Shown here: piece after piece, positions 49,657-57,651 of the stretch
How positions within the stretch are numbered: position 1 is the first letter of the stretch
Layout: each line of letters begins with the position of its first letter
DNA from: Qipengyuania polymorpha
GTDB taxonomy: Bacteria > Pseudomonadota > Alphaproteobacteria > Sphingomonadales > Sphingomonadaceae
Assembly: GCF_019711435.1 (NCBI RefSeq)
Contig: NZ_JAIGNK010000002.1
Coordinates: forward strand, 496,001-560,000
Direction: 5' to 3'
Length of the DNA: 64,000 nucleotides
Made by a program: the position numbers and the translations under genes
The notes under the pieces: model-generated
What the model was told of the DNA's origin: nothing
The model's input: the letters and a program-made list of their open reading frames with translations, nothing else
Database searches by the model: none

Positions 49657-50409
49657 ATGACCGAGACCAAGCCGCAGACCCTTGGATGGGGCCGCTTCCT
49701 CCTCCAGTTCTTCACGGTCGCCATACTCTACCTGCTCGCACAGGTCCCCGGGGTCGCCATCTGGGGCGAAATCGGCCCCGACGGTCAGCTGCAGATTTCC
49801 TCCACCGTCATGGCCGGGACCACCGCCTTCGGCATGGTCGTGGCGCTGCTTGTCTCGTGGCTCTGGCTGCGCAAGGACGGGGCCGTGGCGGAAGCGTGGA
49901 AGCTCCTGCCGACCGACGGATGGGGCAGGACGCTGCTGATTGCGTTCGCCACCACCATCGCGATTCTCGGCTGGTTCACGCTCGGCACGATGGCGCTCGA
50001 CAGCCTCGGACTGGGCACACCGGCCGTGAACGAAATCCTCGGCATGGTCACGCAGAGCGGCTTCCACTACGTTTTGTGGGTGGTGCTGGTCGCATGGTTC
50101 GCCGCAGGGCTCGGCGAGGAACTGCTTTACCGCGGCTTTTTGATGGACCGCCTGCAGCGCCTCAAGGGCGTCGGCTCCACGCTCTGGGGCCCGATCATCA
50201 TCCAGGCGCTGATTTTCGGCCTTTCGCACGGCTACCAGAGCGTTGCGGGTGTGATCATCACAGGCATGGTCGGGCTCGGCCTCGGCTGGCTGCGCACGCG
50301 GACCGGCAGCCTGATGCCGCTCATCCTCGCGCATATGGCGGTCGACACTTTCTCGATGAGCATGGCCTATGCCGACAAGCTGGGCATGATACCCGCCTTC
50401 AGCACCTGA
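49657..50409 (+). CDS. CPBP family intramembrane metalloprotease
   Basis: 250 residues from the ATG at 49657 (AGGGGAG upstream). About seven or eight membrane segments. The Abi/CPBP catalytic motifs are intact: EELLYR (Glu154, Glu155, Arg159), FGLSH (Phe187 to His191) and a last-helix LAHMAVD. Bacterial CPBP proteins are Rce1 relatives that cleave substrates in the membrane, some linked to bacteriocin self-immunity or stress responses. Substrate unknown. Third gene of the PspA-protease group; ends before a strong bidirectional terminator. Confidence 0.92.
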   Translation: MTETKPQTLGWGRFLLQFFTVAILYLLAQVPGVAIWGEIGPDGQLQISSTVMAGTTAFGMVVALLVSWLWLRKDGAVAEAWKLLPTDGWGRTLLIAFATTIAILGWFTLGTMALDSLGLGTPAVNEILGMVTQSGFHYVLWVVLVAWFAAGLGEELLYRGFLMDRLQRLKGVGSTLWGPIIIQALIFGLSHGYQSVAGVIITGMVGLGLGWLRTRTGSLMPLILAHMAVDTFSMSMAYADKLGMIPAFST

Positions 50410-50426
50410 CGGCCCAGCCTGATGCG

Positions 50427-50464
50427 AAAAGGGGCGCCCCTCGATTGGAGGAGCGCCCCTTTTT
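50427..50464. terminator. bidirectional intrinsic terminator between CPBP gene and nusG
   Basis: AAAAGGGGCGC paired with GCGCCCCTTTT around a loop that itself carries CCCCTCGATTGGAGG. A-run and T-run on either side let it stop both converging transcripts. Confidence 0.9.
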
Positions 50465-50485
50465 CGTAGGGTTTGGCAACCGGCC

Positions 50486-51022
50486 TTACTTGACCAGTTC
50501 GACCTGTTCGAATTCGAGCTCGACCGGCGTTGCGCGGCCGAAGATCGAGACCGAGACCTTGACCTTCTGCTTGTCGAAATCGAGTTCCTCGACAAGGCCG
50601 TTGAAGCTGGCGAAGGGACCGTCGAGCACCTTGACCTGATCGCCGATTTCGTAATCGACCGAAACCTGCTTCTTCGGAGCCGACTTCGCTTCCTCGACAC
50701 CGCCGAAGTAACGCGCCGCTTCCTTTTCGGAAATCGGCTGCGGCTTGTTGTTGTTGCCGAGGAAGCCGGTGACCTTGGGCGTGTTCTTCACGAGGTGGTA
50801 GACGTCGTCGGTCATGTTGAGCTTGGCCAGCACGTAGCCGGGCATGAACTTGCGCTCGACCTGGACCTTCTTGCCGCGCTTCACTTCGGTGACGGTTTCG
50901 GTCGGGACTTCGACTTCTTCAACGCCCTCGGAAAGGCCGAGACGCTCGGCCTCGGCGATAATCGAATCGCGGACCTTGTTCTCGAAACCGGAATAGGCGT
51001 GGATGATGTACCAGCGTGCCAT
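50486..51022 (-). CDS. nusG: transcription termination/antitermination factor NusG
   Basis: 178 residues. NGN domain beginning MARWYIIHAYSGFENKVRDSI, with KFMPGYVLAKLNMTDDVYHLVKNTPKVTGFLG, and the C-terminal KOW domain GDQVKVLDGPFASFNGLVEELD. Couples RNA polymerase to ribosomes and Rho. Follows secE after 26 bases. The usual downstream neighbour rplK is not adjacent in this genome. Confidence 0.98.
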   Translation of the reverse strand: MARWYIIHAYSGFENKVRDSIIAEAERLGLSEGVEEVEVPTETVTEVKRGKKVQVERKFMPGYVLAKLNMTDDVYHLVKNTPKVTGFLGNNNKPQPISEKEAARYFGGVEEAKSAPKKQVSVDYEIGDQVKVLDGPFASFNGLVEELDFDKQKVKVSVSIFGRATPVELEFEQVELVK

Positions 51023-51048
51023 GTGTCTCTTGTTACCTTTTCGTCAGG

Positions 51049-51282
51049 TCAGGCCAGCGTGAGCAGCCAGCGCACGACGGCGCCGAACAGCGAATCGACG
51101 CCGAGGAAGAAGAGCGAGAGAATGACCATCATGATGAACACGAAGATCGAGATACGGATGGTCTCTTCCTTCGTCGGCCAGACGACCTTGCGGCCTTCGG
51201 TCTGGACCTGCCGGATGAACTCGGCGGGCGAGGTCTTCTTGCCCTTGGCAACCTTGGCTGTCTTGTCGGCGTTGTCGGCCAT
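51049..51282 (-). CDS. secE: preprotein translocase subunit SecE
   Basis: 77 residues from the ATG at 51282 (MADNADKTAKVAKGKKTSP). One C-terminal membrane segment (ISIFVFIMMVILSLFFLGVDSLFG) preceded by the amphipathic SecE signature EFIRQVQTEGRKVVWPTKEE. Stabilises SecY in the inner-membrane translocon. The tRNA-Trp gene often found just upstream of secE in other bacteria is not seen here. Divergent from the AGCS symporter gene across about 240 bases. Confidence 0.97.
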   Translation of the reverse strand: MADNADKTAKVAKGKKTSPAEFIRQVQTEGRKVVWPTKEETIRISIFVFIMMVILSLFFLGVDSLFGAVVRWLLTLA

Positions 51283-51522
51283 GTCGATGCGCTCTCTCGC
51301 GAATGAATTTTGCGTTGCTTCCGGGATGGGGGTTTCGCCGCCCCGATACAAGGTCGGGAGGGGCTTTTCCTTCATCGATGTCGGAAGACGGGCACGCATT
51401 TAGGACGGGCAGGCGCAAAACGCAAGCGGTGGAAGTTCGCGCATTTCCGGCTTTCCAAGAGCGCCCCTCGTAGCTAGCCTGCACAGCTTGAATTCAAGGG
51501 ACGCTTGAGGGGAATACCAACA

Positions 51523-53046
51523 ATGGCAAACGCCACACCGCCGAGTTTTGGCGAACGGATGATCGAACCGGTCACCAACATATCGGACTTCATTTGGGGA
51601 GGGACCTGGAATGGCGAGGCCGTCATCCCCTTCCCGCCGCTGGCCATCATCCTGCTGGGTGTGGGCCTGTGGTTCATGGTGGGGCTGCGCTTCTATCCGA
51701 TCGTCAAGCTCGGCAGCGCTGCCAAGGGCCTGTTCGCGGGCCGCAAGAGCGCCGGCGACGGCGAGATTTCTCCCTTCGCAGCGCTCTCGACCGCGCTTTC
51801 CGGACAGGTCGGCACGGGTAACCTCGCCGGTGTCGCCACGGCCATCGCACTGGGCGGACCGGGCGCCATTTTCTGGATGTGGATTACCGCATTGTTCGGC
51901 ATGGCACTGGCCTTTGCCGAAGGTTCGCTCGCCATCCGCTATCGCGAGCGCACCAGTGACGGCGTGCTGCGCGGCGGCCCGATGACCTATATCATGATGG
52001 GCCTGGGCAAGAAGTGGACCTGGCTCGCCGTGGTCTTCTGCCTCGGCACGCTGTTCTCCGCGCTCGTCACCGGCAACTCCATCCAGGCGAACGCCGTGGC
52101 CGATGGCCTCAACGAGCTCTTCGGTATCGAGGAATGGCTCGGCGGTCTCATCGTCGCCATCCTCGTCTTCATCGTCATCATCGGCGGCATCAAGTCGATC
52201 GGTAACGTGGCCGAGAAGGTCGTGCCCTTCATGGCTGCCGCCTATATCGTGATGGCCATCATCGCGCTGATCCTGAACTTCGGCGATCTGGGCGAGACCT
52301 TTGCCCTTATCTTCAACGGTGCCTTCAACCCGCAAAGCGCGGTCGGCGGCTTCACCGGTGCAGCCATCATCATGGCCATCCGCGCCGGTGTCGCGCGCGG
52401 CCTGTTCTCGAATGAGGCGGGCCAGGGTTCGACTGCCATCGCCCATGCGGTGGCGCAGACCAACGACCCCGAACAGCAGGGCCGCATGGCGATGCTGGGC
52501 ACCTTCATCGACACGGTGGTCATCTGCACCATGACCGCGCTGGTCATCCTGACCGTGCGCGGTGACTTCATGGCGGGCGGCGAAGCGGTGGCCCACGCCT
52601 GGCAATCGGACCGCGTCGGCTTCGAGATGACCAGCGGCGCCTTTGCCGCGGCCTTCCCGGTCGAACTGGCGGGCATCCCGATCGGTACGCTCATTGCCTC
52701 GATCGCGCTCATCCTGTTCGTGTTCACCACGCTCCTGACGTGGAGCTATTACGGTGAGCGTGCGATCACCTTCCTCTACGACCGCATCAAGGGCTCGACC
52801 CGCAGCGGCGAGAAGAAGCTCCACATGGCGTGGCGCGTGCTGTGGTGCGTGGTCATCTTCCTCGGTGCAGCACAGCCGAGCGAGCTGGTCTGGCGCCTCG
52901 GCGATATCTCGAACGCGGCGATGGCGCTGCCCAACCTCCTGGCGCTGGCATTGCTGAGCGGCGTGGTCTTCAAGCTGGCGCGCGGGCAGAAGGATGCCGG
53001 GCCGACACACACTGCAGATACGCCGGAGGAACCGGAGGAGTACTAA
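51523..53046 (+). CDS. alanine/glycine:cation symporter (AGCS family)
   Basis: 507 residues from the ATG at 51523 (AGGGGAA upstream). About eleven membrane segments. AGCS signatures: ALSTALSGQVGTGNLAGVATAIALGGPGAIFWMW, GGPMTYIMMGLGKKW, FSNEAGQGSTAIAHA and TTLLTWSYYGERA. Imports alanine or glycine with Na+ (or H+). The cytoplasmic C-tail is acidic. Single gene between divergent secE and a terminator. Confidence 0.95.
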   Translation: MANATPPSFGERMIEPVTNISDFIWGGTWNGEAVIPFPPLAIILLGVGLWFMVGLRFYPIVKLGSAAKGLFAGRKSAGDGEISPFAALSTALSGQVGTGNLAGVATAIALGGPGAIFWMWITALFGMALAFAEGSLAIRYRERTSDGVLRGGPMTYIMMGLGKKWTWLAVVFCLGTLFSALVTGNSIQANAVADGLNELFGIEEWLGGLIVAILVFIVIIGGIKSIGNVAEKVVPFMAAAYIVMAIIALILNFGDLGETFALIFNGAFNPQSAVGGFTGAAIIMAIRAGVARGLFSNEAGQGSTAIAHAVAQTNDPEQQGRMAMLGTFIDTVVICTMTALVILTVRGDFMAGGEAVAHAWQSDRVGFEMTSGAFAAAFPVELAGIPIGTLIASIALILFVFTTLLTWSYYGERAITFLYDRIKGSTRSGEKKLHMAWRVLWCVVIFLGAAQPSELVWRLGDISNAAMALPNLLALALLSGVVFKLARGQKDAGPTHTADTPEEPEEY

Positions 53047-53077
53047 CCTCCTCCACCTTCACTCTAAGGCACGAAAA

Positions 53078-53109
53078 AGGGGCCGGGAGCTTTTCAGCTT
53101 CCGGCCCCT
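53078..53109. terminator. bidirectional terminator after the AGCS symporter gene
   Basis: Stem AGGGGCCGGGAGC against GCTTCCGGCCCCT with an A-run to the left and CCTTTT to the right; lies between converging genes. Confidence 0.85.
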
Positions 53110-53133
53110 GTCCTTTTGACTGAACCAAATTCG

Positions 53134-53283
53134 TCAGCGAGCGCCGAACAAACGGGCGAAGAAGCCGGGTTCCTCCATCGGGATGATTTTCCCGTGGTGC
53201 TTATAGCGAAGGCTGGCGTCGCTATAACTCTTCGGCTTCACCCACCCGTCGGGGCGGCTGCTGCGATAGGACAAGCTCGACAT
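53134..53283 (-). CDS. small basic protein, unknown function
   Basis: 49 residues from the ATG at 53283, which is preceded by a strong GGAGGAG at ideal distance. Sequence is rich in Ser, Tyr, Lys and Arg (MSSLSYRSSRPDGWVKPKSY at the start, ending EEPGFFARLFGAR). No membrane segment or known domain. The strong ribosome site, the absence of an overlapping gene and the terminator right after its stop support a real gene. The same frame is open for 28 more codons upstream, but that part lacks a ribosome site. Confidence 0.7.
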   Translation of the reverse strand: MSSLSYRSSRPDGWVKPKSYSDASLRYKHHGKIIPMEEPGFFARLFGAR

Positions 53284-53484
53284 GGCTACTCCTCCATGAA
53301 ATCTTTTCCCTGCGTCCGCTCCGTAGAACCGACTATATGCAGCAGCGGTTCCCGCATATTTGCTCACAGGGCGAACCCATGTGACAAATTGGCACCATTA
53401 ACCAACTGAAACCACAGTGTTCCCTAACGTCACGCGGTCTACTGCGTGAGCGGGTAAACCTCCGGCGCTGTCAGGTGGGATCAC

Positions 53485-53958
53485 CTATTTGATGATGCCG
53501 GCCGCGCGCATTTCGACTTCGGTAGCGATGCCGTCGCGATCGGTGTCGATGCGGTCGAAATTGGCCTGCGTGGCGATGCGGTACTCGACCAGCGTGATGA
53601 TGCCGTCCTTGTCGCTGTCGAACTGGTTCATCAGCGGCGTGGGGTCGACGGGCACGGCGTCGACATTCACCAGCCGCGCAAATTCCTGCGGGGTCAGCGT
53701 GCCGTTCCTGTCGGTATCGAGCTGCTCGAAGATGGCCTGGTTCTGCCGCAGCGCCTGCGCCTGTGCAGCGGCGCGCTGGCTGTTGGCGATTTCGGCCGGG
53801 ACAATCATGCCGTTGCCGTCACCGTCCAGTCGCTGGAACTCGGCATCCATCTGCGCGATGAACTGCTGGCGCTGGAGCGGCTCGGCCGGGTTCTGCTGCG
53901 CAACTGCCGGTGCGGCGATGGCGAGAGCGCCAGTGGCGGCGAGAACGAAACGAAACAT
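53485..53958 (-). CDS. secreted protein with four EF-hand loops
   Basis: 157 residues from the ATG at 53958, giving signal peptide MFRFVLAATGALAIAAPAVAQ. Four calcium-binding loops are visible at about 45-56 (DGDGNGMIVPAE), 81-92 (DTDRNGTLTPQE), 114-125 (DSDKDGIITLVE) and 138-149 (DTDRDGIATEVE), each with Asp at positions 1, 3 and usually 5, and Glu at position 12. The protein is nearly all EF-hands, as in small periplasmic calcium sensors or buffers of alphaproteobacteria. No partner is evident. Confidence 0.88.
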   Translation of the reverse strand: MFRFVLAATGALAIAAPAVAQQNPAEPLQRQQFIAQMDAEFQRLDGDGNGMIVPAEIANSQRAAAQAQALRQNQAIFEQLDTDRNGTLTPQEFARLVNVDAVPVDPTPLMNQFDSDKDGIITLVEYRIATQANFDRIDTDRDGIATEVEMRAAGIIK

Positions 53959-54063
53959 ATGCGTGACCCCTGAATCCTGGCGGCACGGCATGAATGGCCG
54001 CGCCAGTCGAAACTGGCACGTGCCACACATCATCTCAACCCATGCTTAACGGGCAGCTTGCGG

Positions 54064-55923
54064 TCAGCCGCCGCCGTTCGCAATCCAGCGGTCGATTTTC
54101 GCCTCGAGTACCGGCAGCGGCAGGGCGCCAGTATTGAGCACCTGCGCGTGGAAATCGCGGATGTCATAGGCATCGCCCAGCTTTTCCTCGGCCCGCTTGC
54201 GCAGTTCCTGGATCTTCAGCGCGCCGACCTTGTAGGCCAAGGCCTGGCTGGGGATGGCGATATAGCGTTCGACCTCGGCGACCACCTCGGTTTCGGTCAT
54301 GCCCGAATTTTCGAGCATGAAGTCGATCGCCTGCTCACGCGTCCACCCCTTGGCGTGGAGGCCCGTATCTACCACGAGGCGCATGGCGCGCAGCTGTTCG
54401 TCCTGCAGCGTGCCATAGCGATTCCACGGGTCGTCAAAGAAGCCCATCTCATAGCCCAGCGTCTCGGAATAGAGCGCCCAGCCTTCGACATAGGAGGTCT
54501 TGCCGCCATAGCGCATAAAGCTGGGCAGGTCCTCGTTCTCCCGCGCGAGGCTGATCTGGAAGTGATGACCCGGCGCACCTTCATGCAAATAGAGCGTGAC
54601 GTTGCCGGTCGTCAGGCGGCTCGGCAGGTCGTAGGCGTTGAAATAGAAGGTGCCCGGACGGCTGCCGTCGGGCGAGCCGCTTTCATAGGAGCCGCCCGCG
54701 CTGAACTGCTCGCGATATTCCTCGTAAGGCTTGATGAGCAGCGGGGTCTTGGGAAGCAGCGAGAAATAGTCGCCGATCTTCTCGTCCACCTGCTTGCCGA
54801 TGTCGTAATAGCTCTGCGTCAGCGCCTCGCGGCTTTCCGGCTTGAACTTGGGGTCGGTGCGGACGTAGTCGAAGAATTCGTTGAGCGTGCCGTCGAAACC
54901 GACCTCGGCCTTGATTTCCTCCAGCCCCGTCTTGATACGCGCGACTTCGCTCAGCCCCAGGTTGTGGAGGTAATCGGGGGTCAGCGGCAGCGTGGTCGTG
55001 CCCTCGATGAGGTGCTGGTAGAGCGCGGGGCCACCCTTCATCTGCGACAGGCCGACACTATCACGCGCTTCGGCGTAATATTCGTCGCGCAGGAAATCGC
55101 GCAGGCGGCGATGGGCGGCGTAGATGGCCTCGATGGATTCCAGATATTCGAACTTCAGGCGTTCCCGGTCGCTTTCCGAGAAGTCTTCCGGGAAGTTGGT
55201 GATCGGCATCCAGAAGGGCGATTCATGCACTTCCATCGCCAGCTGCGTGTCGAGCTGGCTGATGACATTGCCGATGGTGAGCTTGGTTTCGAGCACGCCG
55301 CTGTCGAGGCCTTCGCGGAACTTGGCAATCGCGCGGTCGGTCAGGACGACGTAATTGGCGTGGCGCTTGAGGTTGTTTTCGTAATCCTCGAGCGTCTTGA
55401 ACGGCGCTGCGCTCTGCCCGCTGGCGAACCCTGGATAGAAGGTGTGGAAGCCGGAGAAGTGATTCACCGGGCGCACCTGGGTGATCGCCACCATTTCGGG
55501 CGTCAGGCCTTTTGCTGCGCGCTCCTGATCGTATTTGAACACGTCATAGGCGAGCTGGTCGGTGGGCGAGAGCGCGCTGCGATCGATCTCGGCAAGCTTC
55601 GCCAGGTTCATGCGCACGTCGGCACGGGTGGCCTCGGTATATTCGTCGGTGAGGTAATTTCCGAGCTTGTCGGCATAGCGCATATCGCCGCGGAACAGTG
55701 CGTTCATCGGGTTGAGCTTGAGATTGCGCTCGTCCGCATCGGCGAAGAGCGCGAAGAGTTCCTCATGCGCCGCATCCTGCGCGTCCTTCTCGTCGGCGGC
55801 AGCTTCCATTGCCATCACGACATCGTCTTCACCGGTCGAAGCGACGGGTTCGCGGCCGGTCGAGGAACAGGCGGCGAGCGAAAGGGCAGATGCGCCGAGC
55901 AGCGCGAAACGGGCGATAGTCAT
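54064..55923 (-). CDS. DUF885 family lipoprotein (predicted metallopeptidase)
   Basis: 619 residues. Lipoprotein signal MTIARFALLGASALSLAAC with lipobox LAAC, followed by a linker and the DUF885 domain. The HExxH-like core is LYLHEGAPGHHFQISLARE, with SYVEGWALYSETLGYEMGFFDDPW downstream. DUF885 proteins resemble gluzincin-type carboxy- or dipeptidases and are usually exported. First of three envelope peptide-degrading enzymes in this stretch with the amidohydrolase and S9 peptidase, though they are not one operon. Confidence 0.9.
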   Translation of the reverse strand: MTIARFALLGASALSLAACSSTGREPVASTGEDDVVMAMEAAADEKDAQDAAHEELFALFADADERNLKLNPMNALFRGDMRYADKLGNYLTDEYTEATRADVRMNLAKLAEIDRSALSPTDQLAYDVFKYDQERAAKGLTPEMVAITQVRPVNHFSGFHTFYPGFASGQSAAPFKTLEDYENNLKRHANYVVLTDRAIAKFREGLDSGVLETKLTIGNVISQLDTQLAMEVHESPFWMPITNFPEDFSESDRERLKFEYLESIEAIYAAHRRLRDFLRDEYYAEARDSVGLSQMKGGPALYQHLIEGTTTLPLTPDYLHNLGLSEVARIKTGLEEIKAEVGFDGTLNEFFDYVRTDPKFKPESREALTQSYYDIGKQVDEKIGDYFSLLPKTPLLIKPYEEYREQFSAGGSYESGSPDGSRPGTFYFNAYDLPSRLTTGNVTLYLHEGAPGHHFQISLARENEDLPSFMRYGGKTSYVEGWALYSETLGYEMGFFDDPWNRYGTLQDEQLRAMRLVVDTGLHAKGWTREQAIDFMLENSGMTETEVVAEVERYIAIPSQALAYKVGALKIQELRKRAEEKLGDAYDIRDFHAQVLNTGALPLPVLEAKIDRWIANGGG

Positions 55924-56045
55924 GGATATTTCCCCACTGGATTACGTGGGGAAATCGCTAACCGCGTGAAGTCAGTTGCACAAGCAGCGCCACATGAAGC
56001 GCCTATGGCGCTCGACCGGCGGCAATGGAGGTCCGGCCTGAACGC

Positions 56046-56174
56046 TTAGGAAAAGGCGAGCTTTACAACGCCGAAAATGACCACGAGCACGGTCATGACG
56101 CTGAGCGTCCGTTCGAAATTCGATTGCTTCTTCCAGTCGAACAGTTCGAAAGCGATTTGAAAGATCTGGTACAA
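56046..56174 (-). CDS. very small single-span membrane protein (TTG start)
   Basis: 42 residues beginning YQIFQIAFELFDWKKQSNFE after a TTG start at 56174; a perfect AGGAGGG lies 6 bases before it. The second half is a membrane segment (LSVMTVLVVIFGVVKLAF). An in-frame ATG five codons upstream overlaps that ribosome site, so TTG is preferred. No family recognised. Its gene lies between DUF885 and the amidohydrolase on the same strand. Existence rests on the ribosome site and the clean hydrophobic segment. Confidence 0.5.
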   Translation of the reverse strand: MYQIFQIAFELFDWKKQSNFERTLSVMTVLVVIFGVVKLAFS

Positions 56175-56242
56175 GGCGGCCCTCCTCATGAAGTCAGGAG
56201 GGGAGATAGCATCCAGCTGTTTCCAAAGCTTTAATTGGCAGT

Positions 56243-57520
56243 TTATTCCTGCACGCGACCGCGCACCATGACCCAGTCGACATCTTCCAGCACGGTCACA
56301 TCCTCGAGCGGATTGCCCTCGACCGCGATGATGTCGGCAGAATAGCCCGGCGCGATGCGGCCGATTTCGTTTCCCATGCCGATGACCCGTGCCGCTCCGG
56401 TCGTGGCAGAGGCCAGCGCTGCGCGGTCGCTCATGCCGTTGTTCTTGAGAAGCGCGAATTCGCCGGCGTTTTCGCCATGCGGGAAGACGCCCGCATCGGT
56501 GCCGAATGCGACCGTCACGCCCCAGCGCTGCGCGCGGGCAACTATGGTTCGCGAATATTCGCTCACAGCGCGGATCTTGTCCTCGACTACCGGCGTGTAG
56601 AAGCCCTTGCCCAAGTTCGCGCTGACGCCTTCGAAAGCCATCAGTGTCGGGACGAGGATGGTGCCGTTCTCGCGCATGACCTTGGCCGCGCGCTCGTCGA
56701 GATAGGTGCCGTGTTCGATCGTGTGCACGCCTGCCCTCGCCGCTGCCTCGATACCGCGAGCGCCATGCGCATGGGCAGCGACCTTGAGGCCGAGGCTCTC
56801 GGCGGTGGTCACGATGCTGCGCATTTCCTCGTCGCTGAAATGCGCTTCGAGACCGCGTCCCTGCTGGCTCAATACCCCGCCCGTCGCGGTTATCTTGATG
56901 AGGTCGGCTCCGTATTTGGAGGCGGTGCGGACCATCTCCGCGCACTCGACCGCGCCGGTGCAGGTGAAATCCGTAATCAGTGTGTCGTGCAGTTCGCGCC
57001 GGAAGCCGTTGGTGCCGTCGCCATGCCCCCCGACGATGGCAATGGTGCGTCCGGCAGTCACGATGCGCGGTCCCGGCAGCATGCCTTCTTCCGTCGCACG
57101 CCTGAGGGACTGCATCGCCTGGTCGGGCCACGAACCCAAGTCGCGCACGGTAGTAAAGCCGGCATTGGCGGTCACGCGCGCATTCTTCGCGGCAACCAGC
57201 ACACTCCATTCCGACGGTGTGGTAGCGCCGCGCCAGTACTCACCGCTCGGATCGACCGAAAGATGCGTGTGGAGGTCGATGAGGCCCGGCACCAGTGTCT
57301 TGCCCTCGAGATGCACCATCTCCGCCCCCTCGGGCACGGCGGACCACCCTTCTTCCACGCTGACGATGCGCCCGTCGGTCACGATAACAGTGCCGCGGCC
57401 CATGGGCTTGCTGTCGGCATCGACCACGAGGCCATCGGCATGGATGACCGTGGTCTGGGCCAGCACCGGCGCGGCGCTTGCCATGAGGGTTGCCGCAAGG
57501 CCTGCAAAAAGGGTGCGCAT
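56243..57520 (-). CDS. secreted amidohydrolase (imidazolonepropionase-like dipeptidase family)
   Basis: 425 residues from the ATG at 57520, preceded by AGGAGGAGAG. Signal peptide MRTLFAGLAATLMASAAPVLAQ. Metal-dependent amidohydrolase with His84 and His86 (LIDLHTHLSV), a carboxylated-lysine candidate in LIKITATGGVLSQ, LKVAAHAHGARGIEAAARAG, TIEHGTYLDE and the Asp in FGTDAGVFPHGENAGEFALL. This wording is that of the exported Xaa-Pro dipeptidase-like/Sgx amidohydrolases acting on L-amino-acid dipeptides. Substrate is inferred. Divergent from the S9 peptidase gene (131 bases). Confidence 0.9.
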   Translation of the reverse strand: MRTLFAGLAATLMASAAPVLAQTTVIHADGLVVDADSKPMGRGTVIVTDGRIVSVEEGWSAVPEGAEMVHLEGKTLVPGLIDLHTHLSVDPSGEYWRGATTPSEWSVLVAAKNARVTANAGFTTVRDLGSWPDQAMQSLRRATEEGMLPGPRIVTAGRTIAIVGGHGDGTNGFRRELHDTLITDFTCTGAVECAEMVRTASKYGADLIKITATGGVLSQQGRGLEAHFSDEEMRSIVTTAESLGLKVAAHAHGARGIEAAARAGVHTIEHGTYLDERAAKVMRENGTILVPTLMAFEGVSANLGKGFYTPVVEDKIRAVSEYSRTIVARAQRWGVTVAFGTDAGVFPHGENAGEFALLKNNGMSDRAALASATTGAARVIGMGNEIGRIAPGYSADIIAVEGNPLEDVTVLEDVDWVMVRGRVQE

Positions 57521-57651
57521 CGTGTCTCTCCTCCTGTCTCTCTTGCGACAAGTGATGCCCGCTCGCCCCGTCCCCGGCAAGCCCCGGTTTGCCCTTTGCG
57601 GCTGGCCCGCTATGAGTGCGCGCGACAAACCGGACAAGGAGAGGTTCGCAT

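Noticed and set aside
51283-51522. Possible tRNA-Trp gene upstream of secE
   Set aside because: This is a common place for it, but no T-arm sequence or cloverleaf could be found.
54058-56049. Open frame of 663 codons on the plus strand opposite the DUF885 gene
   Set aside because: High GC favours long antisense frames. The plus-strand product has no motif, while the minus strand shows a lipobox and the LHEGAPGHH peptidase core.
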